Assembly: GCA_035551835.1 (NCBI GenBank)
Contig: DASZMN010000026.1
Coordinates: forward strand, 1 to 40,023
Length of the DNA stretch: 40,023 bases
From: Bog-473 sp035551835
GTDB taxonomy: Bacteria > Actinomycetota > Acidimicrobiia > Acidimicrobiales > RAAP-2
Direction: 5' to 3'
Under the pieces are notes generated by a model, which saw only the letters and a list, made by a program, of their open reading frames with translations, searched no databases and had not been told where the DNA came from. Made by a program: the position numbers and the translations under genes. This document shows positions 27,126-34,543 of the stretch, piece by piece. Numbering within the stretch: the first letter of the stretch is position 1; each line of letters begins with the position of its first letter.

Positions 27126-27569
27126 TCACGAGATCGACTCGACCCGCGCCTTCAGCTCTCGCATGGCCGTCGCCATGATGCGACTGGTGGCCCGCATCTT
27201 GATGAACCCCGGGATGGGGACTCGCAACTCCGCCTCGACGTGGTAGGTCACATCGGTGCTCCCGCCCTCGCCGGGGTCGAAGACGTAGGTGCCGTCCCAC
27301 TTCGTGGTGATGTCGCCCTGGATCAGCTTCCAGGACAGAACGCGCGGAGCCTCCGAGAAGTCGTAGGCCAGGGTCATGCTTGTGCTGCGGCCGAAGGCAG
27401 CCGCACGGAGGGTCACGAGGAGCGGCCGACCCTGATCGTCGCGCTCCTTGACATCAACTTCCTTGATGTCGGCGGCCCATTCCGGGTAGCGCTCGATGTC
27501 GGCCGCGACGGCAAAGCACCGCTCGGGCGGTGCCACCACCGAGATGTGCTCTGTGGCTTGATCGGCCAC
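27126..27569 (-). CDS. SRPBCC (polyketide cyclase/dehydrase-like) protein
   Basis: A 147-residue START-like fold: V-V-A-P-P-E-R-C-F-A-V-A-A-D-I-E-R-Y-P-E-W opens it, and a long C-terminal helix (M-R-A-T-S-R-I-M-A-T-A-M-R-E-L) closes the cavity. Such proteins bind or transfer hydrophobic molecules; this actinobacterial type is common next to lipid and PIM genes. The GTG at 27569 follows GGAAGGA by 10 nt. It lies 42 nt after the PimB'-like gene and overlaps the possible longer start of the ROK gene, so it is probably part of the same transcript. The ligand is unknown. Confidence 0.82.
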   Translation of the reverse strand: MADQATEHISVVAPPERCFAVAADIERYPEWAADIKEVDVKERDDQGRPLLVTLRAAAFGRSTSMTLAYDFSEAPRVLSWKLIQGDITTKWDGTYVFDPGEGGSTDVTYHVEAELRVPIPGFIKMRATSRIMATAMRELKARVESIS

Positions 27570-27611
27570 GGTGCTGGTTCCTTCCTCTCCTGCCGTTCCG
27601 CCCGGCGAGCG

Positions 27612-28757
27612 TCAGACTGCCACTCCAGCCAACGCATCGGCCAGCCTAGAAGCGAGAACGTCGTTGTCGAAGGATTCCTGCACCCGAGTTCGGGCGGCCC
27701 GGCCCATCCGGCGCCGGAGTGGCGGGTCAGCCAGCAACGTGCGTATGGCCTCGGCCACCAGCCCCGCGTCGGAGGGATCGCCGACCACCAGGCCCGTTAC
27801 GCCATCGAGCACCGCCTCGGAGGCACCACCGCTGTCGCCGGCCACCTGGGGCACCCCCGCGGCAGCGGCTTCGAGGAACACGATGCCAAACCCCTCTTGC
27901 TCGAGGCCCCCCCACCGGTTGCGGCACGCCATCACGAAGACATCGGCGGCGCCGAGGAGGCCGGTCCGGTCCTGGTCGCTGACCCGCCCGAGCACCCGTA
28001 CGTCGAGGGGGCTCTGGGCGGCCAGGCGCTCGAGCCGCGGGCGCTCGCGCCCGTCGCCGCCGATGGCCACGACGAGGTCCGGGTACGACGGCGCCAGGCG
28101 GTTGGCCGCCTCGATCAGCACGTCCATGCCCTTGCGCGGCACCAGACGGCTCACGCTCGCCAGCAGCGGTCCGGTCGCGGGCAGTCCCAGACGGGCGCGG
28201 GCGGCGCGTCGTTCGGGCGCCTTCGGCGGGGCGACGGCAGTCGTGTCGACGCCGGGTGGGACTTCGACGATCGGCGCCGTGAGGTCGGGCGCGGCGCGGC
28301 GCGCCTCGGCGGCCGGGTAGCCGCCGGCCGACACGATGATCGACGAACCGCGCAGGACGCGCGCGAGCGCGGCGCGCGCACCGGGCAGGCGGCCCGGCAC
28401 CGTGATCTCGGCGCCGTGGAGGATGACGCCGTAGGGGATGCCGAGGCGCGGCCCGAGCAGGCCCAGTGGCAGCGCCGGGTCGAGGAGGACGAGGTCGATG
28501 CCGTGGGCGCGCACGCATTCGGCGACGGCGCGCTGCGCCTGCGGGGTGGGGAAGAACAGGATGGAGCCGGGCACGCGCTCGATCCGCACGCCGCGGGCGG
28601 CCTGGGCGGCGTCGAAGGTGGCGGCCCCGCTCTCCGAGTTGGCCGTCAGCACGACGAAGGACTCGGGGTCGAGACGGCTCCAGAGATCCCAGAGATAGTT
28701 CTGGATGCCGCCGACCTTCGGCGGGAAATCGTTGGTGACGAGCAGGTGACGCTTCAC
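27612..28757 (-). CDS. pimB: GT4 mannosyltransferase, PimB'-like
   Basis: A 381-residue GT-B glycosyltransferase. It resembles Mycobacterium tuberculosis PimB' (Rv2188c), which adds the second mannose from GDP-mannose to phosphatidylinositol monomannoside. Shared blocks are L-L-V-T-N-D-F-P-P-K-V-G-G-I-Q-N-Y-L at the start, P-P-G-V-D-T, S-R-L-V-P-R-K-G-M-D, C-R-N-R-W-G-G-L-E-Q-E-G-F-G-I-V-F-L-E-A-A-A-A-G-V-P and G-D-S-G-G-A-S-E-A-V. The E-x7-E donor site (E-Q-E-G-F-G-I-V-F-L-E) is intact. The acceptor is inferred from similarity; other GT4 roles are possible. The GTG at 28757 has GGGGTGG before it. The CxxC protein ends 18 nt upstream. Confidence 0.85.
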   Translation of the reverse strand: MKRHLLVTNDFPPKVGGIQNYLWDLWSRLDPESFVVLTANSESGAATFDAAQAARGVRIERVPGSILFFPTPQAQRAVAECVRAHGIDLVLLDPALPLGLLGPRLGIPYGVILHGAEITVPGRLPGARAALARVLRGSSIIVSAGGYPAAEARRAAPDLTAPIVEVPPGVDTTAVAPPKAPERRAARARLGLPATGPLLASVSRLVPRKGMDVLIEAANRLAPSYPDLVVAIGGDGRERPRLERLAAQSPLDVRVLGRVSDQDRTGLLGAADVFVMACRNRWGGLEQEGFGIVFLEAAAAGVPQVAGDSGGASEAVLDGVTGLVVGDPSDAGLVAEAIRTLLADPPLRRRMGRAARTRVQESFDNDVLASRLADALAGVAV

Positions 28758-28775
28758 GCGCCACCCCAAGGCGCG

Positions 28776-29006
28776 CTAGCCGGCCCGGTTGTCGAACCGA
28801 ATCGTCGGCACGAGGCCGGCCCGGCCGAGCATGCGCATGGCCCGCGCCTCGTCGGCGTCGATAACGACGGCGTCGTCGGGCTCGCGCCCGAGGAGGAAAC
28901 TGACGACGCAGTCGTCACACGCGTCGGTCGACTGCAGCGAGCAGCGGTCGCAGTCGATGATGAGCCCGCCTTCGGGCTCGGTGTCGGTCTCCCTGGAAAG
29001 CGGCAT
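28776..29006 (-). CDS. Small Cx2C-x7-Cx2C protein
   Basis: A 76-residue protein with C19-x2-C22-x7-C30-x2-C33 near the N-terminus, a likely zinc or Fe-S site, then an acidic helix-strand segment (E-P-D-D-A-V-V-I-D-A-D-E-A-R-A-M) and a hydrophobic end. I do not recognise a named family. The ATG has a good GAGAGAGGG site 8 nt upstream. It lies in a run of three small metal- or thiol-type genes and immediately before the PimB'-like gene, suggesting shared transcription. A longer frame upstream on this strand is a shadow of the next gene. Confidence 0.7.
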   Translation of the reverse strand: MPLSRETDTEPEGGLIIDCDRCSLQSTDACDDCVVSFLLGREPDDAVVIDADEARAMRMLGRAGLVPTIRFDNRAG

Positions 29007-29080
29007 GGCGTTGACCCTCTCTCTTCCCGTCCAGGATGACCAGGGGTTGTGACAGGGCGTGTGACAGGGCGTGGCACCGC

Positions 29081-29575
29081 TCAGTCGCCGGCGCTCGACC
29101 GGCCGAGTGCGCCGCGGGCGGTGCGCAGCGTCTCTTCGACGCCCCAGGCCACGCCCTCGGCGAGCACGGCGCCCGGCGAGGCAACGGCGAGGAACGGCGC
29201 CGCGGCCCGGTAGTCGGTGAAGGCGGTGGCGCTCATGACGACCGGGGCCCGGAGGCGACCCTGGGCGTCGGCGGCGAGGGCGACGATCGCGGCCGGGTCT
29301 TCGGCGGGCGGCTCCTTGGTCACCACGGCCAGGCGGGCGTCGCGACCGAGACCCGCCTGCAGCTCGGAGAGGCCCGCCCACAGGTCGCGGCAGCCGAGGC
29401 AGTCCGCCGAGAGGAAGAGGAGCAGCACCGGGGCGGTGGCCTCCACCACGTCGATGCGGACGGCGCGGCCGTCGGGCGCGACGCCGGACACGTCGCGGGG
29501 ACGCGTGGTCGGCGGGCCGTTCGAGGTCGGGATGGGACGCAGCCGGCGCAGGATGTCGGCCGGCGGCTCGGTCAC
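29081..29575 (-). CDS. Thioredoxin-like redox protein (CLGC)
   Basis: A 164-residue protein with a thioredoxin-type core: V-L-L-L-F-L-S-A-D-C59-L-G-C62 is the first beta strand with a CxxC active site at the start of a helix. T-A-F-T-D-Y and A-P-F-L-A-V follow where the cis-Pro region and later strands belong. The sequence between the two cysteines (LG) is unusual. The first 45 residues are proline-rich. There is no signal peptide, so it is cytoplasmic. The GTG start overlaps the zinc-ribbon stop (GTGA). Partner and direction of electron flow are unknown. Confidence 0.72.
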   Translation of the reverse strand: MTEPPADILRRLRPIPTSNGPPTTRPRDVSGVAPDGRAVRIDVVEATAPVLLLFLSADCLGCRDLWAGLSELQAGLGRDARLAVVTKEPPAEDPAAIVALAADAQGRLRAPVVMSATAFTDYRAAAPFLAVASPGAVLAEGVAWGVEETLRTARGALGRSSAGD

Positions 29576-29817
29576 GACGCCTTCGACGGCGCGTCCGGCT
29601 CGGTGTGCTCCTCGTCGGTGATGTCAACGACGCTGCGCCCGTGCCCGCACCAGCGGCAGACGACGTCGTCGACCTGGCGCGCCACGATCTCCTCTTCCTC
29701 GATCTCGAGGTCGCCGCCGACGGTGTAGTGGTGGAACGACTTGGTCGTCTGCGAGATCGTGACGTCGAAGCGGGTGAGGTTCCCGCAGGCGTCGCAGCGG
29801 TATCGAGGGGTGCTCAC
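29572..29817 (-). CDS. Small zinc-ribbon protein
   Basis: An 81-residue protein with two knuckles, C8-x2-C11 (Y-R-C-D-A-C-G) and C54-x2-C57 (V-C-R-W-C-G-H-G), separated by an acidic strand-turn segment (L-E-I-E-E-E-E-I-V): a classical four-Cys zinc ribbon. Its tail is acidic. The GTG at 29817 is 7 nt after TACCGT (29825-29830), indicating a leaderless start; starting at 29826 would overlap that box. It overlaps the thioredoxin-like gene by 4 nt. Role unknown; a nucleic-acid or protein adaptor is possible. Confidence 0.78.
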   Translation of the reverse strand: MSTPRYRCDACGNLTRFDVTISQTTKSFHHYTVGGDLEIEEEEIVARQVDDVVCRWCGHGRSVVDITDEEHTEPDAPSKAS

Positions 29818-29824
29818 CGCGACC

Positions 29825-29830
29825 ACGGTA
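29825..29830 (-). promoter_or_regulatory. -10 box for leaderless zinc-ribbon gene
   Basis: Minus-strand TACCGT (TANNNT), 7 nt before the GTG at 29817. It would start the zinc-ribbon, thioredoxin-like and downstream genes. Confidence 0.55.
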
Positions 29831-29852
29831 GCCCGCGGCTGCGGGCGGGCCG

Positions 29853-30695
29853 TCAGATGCGATCGAGCAGCTGGCTCTTCTTGGCGGCGAACTCCTCTTC
29901 GGAGAGGATGCCCCGGCGGCGCAGGTCGTCGAGCTCGATGAGGCGGTCGCGTATCTCGAAGGGGAGGGCGCCGGGGGCCGGCGTGCCCGAGGTGCTCGGC
30001 GTGCCCGCAGTGCTCGGCGCGCCCGCAGTGCTCGGCGCGCTCTGCGTGCGGGACGCGCCGGTCGCTGCGCCGCCGACGCCGAAGGGCGGCGTGTCGTGCT
30101 GGTCGTCGGGCCCGTCGTACGGGCGCTCGTCGTAGTAGTCGTCGGGCGCGTGCCGGCCGTGGCCGCGTTGCTCATGGGGCAGCATGTCCGCGGGGATGGG
30201 CTCGCGGCGGCCTCCGCCGACGATCTCGTTGATCTGCGAGTTGATGACGCGTTGGACCACCGCCGGCTTGCGCATGTACTCGAGGGTCATCGAGTCGTCC
30301 TCACCCTGGACGTCGATGACGAGGCTGCCCGTGTTGAGGACACGCTCGAAGAGCTCCTGGCGGATGTTCACCTCGGTGACACGCTGGAGCCGCAGCTGCA
30401 CCGTGTCGCGGCCCAAGATGCCCTGGCGGACGAGGATGCGCGTCGACGTCAGCGCGACGTCGTACGACCGCCAGCGGACGTAGCGGCCCAGCAGCCACAG
30501 CCCGGGGATGAGGGCGAGGATCACGACGGGATAGTTCGTCCAGCCCGGCGGGTTCTGCCACACGATCAGGATGACGATGATGGCGGCCCACACGCCAATG
30601 GAGGTGAAGAGGGGGCCGAAGAGGAAGATCCAGTGCGGGCGCAGCTCGGCCAGCAACTCCTCGTCCTCGTTGAGGAATTTCCGAGGTAGGGCCAT
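29853..30695 (-). CDS. Membrane protein with PH (YdbS-type) domain and C-terminal SHOCT
   Basis: A 280-residue protein. Two membrane helices (about 22-48 and 55-72) are followed by a bacterial PH domain (R-S-Y-D-V-A-L-T-S-T-R-I-L-V to M-T-L-E-Y), a disordered linker, and a C-terminal SHOCT motif (I-E-L-D-D-L-R-R-R-G-I-L-S-E-E-E-F-A-A-K-K). The linker contains three 18-bp in-frame repeats (29983-30036) encoding P-S-T-A/S-G-type units. The PH/SHOCT pair is common in actinobacterial envelope proteins of unknown function; membrane binding or oligomerisation is likely. The ATG at 30695 lies 6 nt after TACTCT and has no ribosome site, so a leaderless start is likely. Confidence 0.85.
   Translation of the reverse strand: MALPRKFLNEDEELLAELRPHWIFLFGPLFTSIGVWAAIIVILIVWQNPPGWTNYPVVILALIPGLWLLGRYVRWRSYDVALTSTRILVRQGILGRDTVQLRLQRVTEVNIRQELFERVLNTGSLVIDVQGEDDSMTLEYMRKPAVVQRVINSQINEIVGGGRREPIPADMLPHEQRGHGRHAPDDYYDERPYDGPDDQHDTPPFGVGGAATGASRTQSAPSTAGAPSTAGTPSTSGTPAPGALPFEIRDRLIELDDLRRRGILSEEEFAAKKSQLLDRI
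29983..30036 (-). repeat. Three 18-bp in-frame tandem repeats in the PH/SHOCT gene
   Basis: Units at 29983-30000, 30001-30018 and 30019-30036 share GTGCCCG(A/C)(G/A)GTGCTCGGC with few changes and encode the linker units. Length variation between strains would not disturb the frame. Confidence 0.75.
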
Positions 30696-30701
30696 CACGC
30701 C

Positions 30702-30707
30702 AGAGTA
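30702..30707 (-). promoter_or_regulatory. -10 box for leaderless PH/SHOCT gene
   Basis: Minus-strand TACTCT (TANNNT), 6 nt before the ATG at 30695. Confidence 0.5.
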
Positions 30708-30768
30708 CCGGCGGGGCCTTTGCGTGCGGGGACGCTCGGACCGCTGGGCCCCCCACGTGTCGGGCTCA

Positions 30769-30774
30769 TAAGGT
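30769..30774 (+). promoter_or_regulatory. -10 box for leaderless rhodanese gene
   Basis: TAAGGT (TANNNT), 6 nt before the ATG at 30781. The gap between this and the divergent box at 30702 makes a compact two-way promoter region of about 70 nt. Confidence 0.5.
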
Positions 30775-30780
30775 GGGCGG

Positions 30781-31086
30781 ATGCCCTACGCCGAGGTGGA
30801 GCCCGCAGAGGTCAAGGCGCGCCTCGCCCGCGGCGAGGACGTGTTCCTCCTCGACGTGCGCGAGCCCGACGAGGTGGCGGCGTGGGCCTACCCGATCGGC
30901 GTCAACATCCCGCTCGGCCAGCTCGGCGACCGCCTCGACGAACTGCCGCGGGACGAGACGATCGTGGTCGCCTGCCACGTCGGTGGCCGCTCCGCCGCGG
31001 CGGCCAAGGCGCTCAGCGACGCCGGCTGGAGGGCGGAGAACCTCACCGGCGGCGCGGTGGCCTGGGCGGCCGGCGACCCGCAGTAG
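30781..31086 (+). CDS. Single-domain rhodanese
   Basis: A 101-residue sulfurtransferase domain. L-L-D-V-R-E-P-D-E-V (23-32) is the rhodanese entry motif, and the active-site loop is C65-H-V-G-G-R70 with the catalytic cysteine. The C-terminal helix ends at G-G-A-V-A-W-A-A-G. It may carry sulfane sulfur between thiols or act in thiosulfate or cyanide turnover. The ATG looks leaderless (box at 30769). It is a lone gene converging on a tRNA. It is not next to the sulfolactate operon, so no link is claimed. Confidence 0.9.
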   Translation: MPYAEVEPAEVKARLARGEDVFLLDVREPDEVAAWAYPIGVNIPLGQLGDRLDELPRDETIVVACHVGGRSAAAAKALSDAGWRAENLTGGAVAWAAGDPQ

Positions 31087-31098
31087 CGGGAGGAAGGT

Positions 31099-31114
31099 CC
31101 CGAGAAGCCTCGGG
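31099..31114. terminator. Shared hairpin between rhodanese and tRNA-Met
   Basis: CCCGAG-AAGC-CTCGGG makes a 6-bp stem with a 4-nt loop just after the rhodanese stop and just downstream of the tRNA 3' end on the other strand. The position suits a two-way terminator, though there is no T-tract. Confidence 0.5.
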
Positions 31115-31119
31115 GTCGG

Positions 31120-31192
31120 TAGGGCTGGTGGGGATCGAACCCACGACCCAAGGATTATGAGTCCTCTGCTCTGACCACTGAGCTACAGCCCC
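31120..31192 (-). tRNA. tRNA-Met (CAU), elongator type
   Basis: A full 73-nt cloverleaf on the minus strand. The acceptor GGGGCTG pairs with CAGCCCT, there is a GCTC/GAGC D-stem, and an anticodon stem GAGGA/TCCTT around the loop CTCATAA (anticodon CAT, 31159-31157). The T-arm is GTGGG-TTCGATC-CCCAC and the discriminator is A. CCA is not fully encoded. CTCATAA in the loop is typical of elongator methionine tRNA; tRNA-Ile2, whose CAU is modified, cannot be fully excluded. A possible -10 (TAACAT, 31225-31230) lies 33 nt upstream. Confidence 0.93.
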
Positions 31193-31463
31193 TGGGTTGC
31201 CCCGGATTGCCCCGGGTTGGGGCGATGTTACCGACGCCACGACCTTGGGCCCGGTACCGGAGGGGGCCGCGGGCGTGGATCCTTTGACAACATGACGCGG
31301 TGCCGACGCCACGCCGACCGGCCGCCAGATCCCGGCGGGACCACGGAGCCGCCCGGGCGTGGGCGGCGGACCGGGTGCGCCGCCGCGACCAAGGGGGCAC
31401 TCGGGGGTGCAGGCGGGGGGGACCGGGAATTGACAAGGCGAAGGAGCGTTCGAGAGGTACGTT
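31193..31463. other. Intergenic region upstream of tRNA-Met and the amidase relic
   Basis: Near the tRNA end it has the repeated GGTTGCCCCGG / GATTGCCCCGG / GGTTGGGG pattern (about 31193-31222) and a minus-strand TAACAT box (31225-31230). In the plus direction two TTGACA sequences occur (about 31283 and 31435). I see no coding signal before the amidase relic starts near 31464. Confidence 0.4.
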
Positions 31464-31732
31464 GCCCCCGGCCGGCAGAGTCGTCGGCATCGATCCGGGG
31501 CACAATGACGACAACGACGCCGATCCGTCTCTCATCGATGCGCCCGTCTTCAATCGCCGGCTACGGGATCGAGCGACACGACCGGCACAGGGACCGACGG
31601 GGGCTACAGCGGGGCGATGTTCAACTTCAACGTGGCCGAGTACCCGGCTTCAGACCTGCGGGACGAGGGGGCCCGGTCGTGTTGACCCATGAGTCCAGCG
31701 CGGCGATCAGACCGTTCGTCGTGCCGTCGTGA
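31464..31732 (+). pseudogene. N-acetylmuramoyl-L-alanine amidase relic in three frames
   Basis: Three successive frames give an in-order, truncated amidase_3 (peptidoglycan hydrolase) N-terminus. First comes G-R-V-V-G-I-D-P-G-H-N (the zinc-binding H and start strand), ending near V-F-N. Next, shifted, is D-T-T-G-T-G-T-D-G-G-Y-S-G-A-M-F-N-F-N-V-A-E-Y with D-L-R-D-E-G-A-R (from 31575, stopping at TGA 31683-31685). Last, shifted again around a missing base, is V-V-L-T-H-E-S ending at TGA 31730-31732. The rest of the catalytic domain is absent. It has decayed to a fragment of about 85 codons. The last frame's stop overlaps the start of the next gene (GTGA). Confidence 0.78.
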
Positions 31733-33978
31733 CGGCGACGCCAACAATGACCGCGGGGGACGAGGCGGCCCCGCTGGACGACCTGGTCGGCGCCGCGCCG
31801 CCGGAGCGATCGTGGCTCGATTTCGCCCCGTGGTTGCTGGTGGTCGTCGCCGTCCTGTGGGGCCTGTGGGAACTGCGTCCCGAGCTGAGGGCGGTGCCGT
31901 ATCTCGACGACAGCTCCATCCACGAACAAATGACGCGCTTCGCCGCGGCCCGGTTGAGCCAGGGCCACTCGCCCTTGACCAGCTGGTTCCCCTACCTCGG
32001 GCTCGGTTCGCCCCAGTTCCTGCACTACCAGAGCCTGCCCTCGATGATCGCGGGCGCCTTCGGCACCGTCTTCGACCCCGACACGGTCTTTCGCTGGTCG
32101 ATGTACCTCCTGCTCGCGCTCTGGCCACTCGTCGTCTACTGGTCGGCGCGGCTGTTCGGACTGGGCCGCTGGGCCGCCGCCGCGGCCGCGGCGGTGTCGC
32201 CGCTCCTCGCCTCCTCTCCGGGGATTGGTTACGAGGACATGGCCTACATCTGGCGTGGCTATGGGGTGTGGACGCAGCTGTGGGCGTCGTGGACGCTGCC
32301 CCTCGCCTGGGCCTTCACCTACCGCGCCCTCGACTCGCGGCACTCGATCCGCCGATCCGTGCTGCCGGCCGCCTTCTTCATCATGGCGACGGTGGCGCTC
32401 CACTTCGAGACGGGGTACCTCGCGTTCGTTGCGGTGGTCGTCTGGCCCTTCCTGGTCCCGACCGACCTGTGGCGCCGGCTCGGGCGGGCCGTGCTCGTGG
32501 GCGCGGCGGCCGTGTTGGCGTCGGCGTGGGTGATCGTGCCCGTGCTCGCGCAGTCCCACTGGGCGGCGCGCAACCAGGTCCTGGAAGGGACGGGGCTCGA
32601 GAACGGCTACGGCGCCCGCCACTTCCTCTGGTTGCTGATCACCGGCCGGGTGTTCGACTCCCTGCACTGGTTCCCGATCATCACGATCTTCTTCGGCGTC
32701 GGGCTGGTCGTGTGCGCGTGGCGGTGGCGAACGTTCGTCGCCGGGCGCGCGCTGTTGGTCATCTTCGTGGTGACCCTGCTCATGACGTTCGGGCGCACGA
32801 CCTTCGGCGGCCTGTACTCGATCCTCCCGGGCAGCTCCGACGTCTTCATCCGGCGCTTCCAGATGGGTGTGCAGCTGTCGGGCATCTTGATCGCCGGGGT
32901 GGGCATCGTGTTCGTGGGGCGGTTCGTCGTCGACCAGGCGCAGAAGCACCTGCCCGAGGAAGGTCGGCGGCGTCTGGACGAACCCATCGGGCGTGGCCTC
33001 GTGGCCGGCCTCTGCATCGCCGCGCTGGTGGTGCTCCTCGTCCCGGCCTGGACGTCGATGGACACTTACAACGGCGGCAACCAGAGCAACGTGACGCTGC
33101 AGGCGGCCGCCGACGCCACGCTCGACCCCCAGATCGACTCGTTGCTCGCCTACGTCCAGGCGCACCCCCGCGGGCGGGTCTACGCGGGCCAGCCCACCAA
33201 CTGGGGCGCCGACTTCAGCGTGGGCGACGTCCCGGTCTTCAAGTACCTGGAGAGCAAGGACGTCGACGAGGTCGGCTACACGCTGCGCACCGCGTCGCTC
33301 ATGACCGATCCCGAGTTCTACTTCGACGACACGAACCCGGGCGACTACCCGCTCTTCGGGATCGGGTACGTCATCACGCCGTCGGCGGGACTGAACCGGC
33401 AGCCACCGGTCCCGGCCCACCAGGTCGGGTGCAACGGCAACTACTGCCTGTGGGAGCTGCCCGACCCGGGGTACATCCACGTCTACGACACGACCGGCGT
33501 GCTCACTGCGACGCGGGCCGATGTGGGAACCCAGAGCGTGGACCTCTTGGACTCCGACTTGCTCTCGAACCACCGAGACTTCACCGTCGCGTTCAACGGC
33601 GGCCGGGCGTCGCCGCCCACCGCCACCGAGGCCACGCAGCTCACCGGGCCCCCGGGTCACGTCGTGGTGGAGCACGCGAACCTTGCCCAAGGCAAGGCGA
33701 GCGCGGTGGTGCGCACCAACCGGCGGGCCACCGTCGTCCTCAGTGCGTCCTTCGACCCGGGCTGGACCGCCACGGTGGACGGCCATCCGGCGCCGACGGT
33801 GATGGTGGCGCCGGCGGTGGTCGGCGTCGTCGTGGGGCCGGGCGTGCACACGGTGACGTTCGCCTACGGCGGCTACGGGACGTACACCCTGCTCTTCGTG
33901 GTCGCCATCGCCGTCTTCGTCGCGCTCGCACTCGGGCCGTTCCTCTGGCGCCGGTACCGGCGCACCGCTACCGTCTGA
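31729..33978 (+). CDS. Large GT-C-like membrane protein (PTPS-related/YfhO-like)
   Basis: A 749-residue multispanning protein with about 10-12 membrane helices in the first 440 residues, then a large outer domain (about 445-715) and a final membrane helix before an R-R-Y-R-R tail. The early loop with Y-L-D-D-S-S-I-H-E-Q (an acidic pair after the first helix) is the typical position of the GT-C catalytic aspartate. The whole layout resembles the 6-pyruvoyl-tetrahydropterin-synthase-related (PTPS_related) and YfhO membrane families, which move polyprenyl-linked sugars to the envelope. The start is uncertain: GTG 31729 (GTGA overlap with the relic) or ATG 31747. The sugar and acceptor are unknown. 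Confidence 0.8.
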   Translation: MTATPTMTAGDEAAPLDDLVGAAPPERSWLDFAPWLLVVVAVLWGLWELRPELRAVPYLDDSSIHEQMTRFAAARLSQGHSPLTSWFPYLGLGSPQFLHYQSLPSMIAGAFGTVFDPDTVFRWSMYLLLALWPLVVYWSARLFGLGRWAAAAAAAVSPLLASSPGIGYEDMAYIWRGYGVWTQLWASWTLPLAWAFTYRALDSRHSIRRSVLPAAFFIMATVALHFETGYLAFVAVVVWPFLVPTDLWRRLGRAVLVGAAAVLASAWVIVPVLAQSHWAARNQVLEGTGLENGYGARHFLWLLITGRVFDSLHWFPIITIFFGVGLVVCAWRWRTFVAGRALLVIFVVTLLMTFGRTTFGGLYSILPGSSDVFIRRFQMGVQLSGILIAGVGIVFVGRFVVDQAQKHLPEEGRRRLDEPIGRGLVAGLCIAALVVLLVPAWTSMDTYNGGNQSNVTLQAAADATLDPQIDSLLAYVQAHPRGRVYAGQPTNWGADFSVGDVPVFKYLESKDVDEVGYTLRTASLMTDPEFYFDDTNPGDYPLFGIGYVITPSAGLNRQPPVPAHQVGCNGNYCLWELPDPGYIHVYDTTGVLTATRADVGTQSVDLLDSDLLSNHRDFTVAFNGGRASPPTATEATQLTGPPGHVVVEHANLAQGKASAVVRTNRRATVVLSASFDPGWTATVDGHPAPTVMVAPAVVGVVVGPGVHTVTFAYGGYGTYTLLFVVAIAVFVALALGPFLWRRYRRTATV

Positions 33979-34009
33979 GCTGAGAGCCCGACCAGGAAGC
34001 GAGGCTGCC

Positions 34010-34483
34010 GTGTCCACTCCGCAGCGCTCCCAACCGCCCACGCCGGCAGAGCTGGCCCCGTCCGAGCCGGCCGACGTCGTCGTCGCGTTCCTCGAGGCGT
34101 GGGCCCGCTACGACGTCGACACCGCGCTCGACCTCGTCACCGAGGACCTCGAGTACATCAACGTGTCGCTGCCGACGATCCACGGGCGGGAACGGCTCGA
34201 GCGCCTGGCGCATCCGATGATCCGCCCCGACCGCATGGGCTTCAACGCGTATCTCCACCACGTGGCCACTGAAGGCAACGTGGTGCTCACCGACCGCGTG
34301 GACGAGATCACGTTTCGGCGCTACGCGGCCCGCTTCTGGGTCTACGGGCGCTTCGTCGTCCGCGACGGCCGGATCGCCGTCTGGCGCGACTCGTTCGACT
34401 GGCTGGACGTGACGATCGGCAGCCTGCGCGGGCTCGTGGGCGTGGTCGCCCCCGCCCTCAACCGGCGCATGCCGGGGCGCTGA
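34010..34483 (+). CDS. Limonene-1,2-epoxide-hydrolase-family protein
   Basis: A 157-residue protein with the same fold as the one at 2915. Y49-x-N51, R96-x-D98 and W125-R126-D127 reproduce the epoxide-hydrolase catalytic set. About 20 polar residues precede the fold, and the C-terminal extension (G-V-V-A-P-A-L-N) is longer. The GTG at 34010 has GAGG with a 5-nt spacer. It lies 31 nt after the membrane-protein gene and may share its transcript. Substrate unknown. Overall similarity to the first copy looks low, so the two are not a recent duplication. Confidence 0.82.
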   Translation: MSTPQRSQPPTPAELAPSEPADVVVAFLEAWARYDVDTALDLVTEDLEYINVSLPTIHGRERLERLAHPMIRPDRMGFNAYLHHVATEGNVVLTDRVDEITFRRYAARFWVYGRFVVRDGRIAVWRDSFDWLDVTIGSLRGLVGVVAPALNRRMPGR

Positions 34484-34543
34484 GCCGCAGGGTCGGGCTC
34501 GAGACTCGGGGGGTATCCTCCGGCCTCGTCGGCTCACGCCGGC

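Noticed and set aside
31627..34041. 804-codon minus-strand open frame opposite the large membrane protein
   Set aside because: Its translation is Arg/His/Gly/Asp-rich with no fold, while the plus strand gives a convincing multispanning protein.
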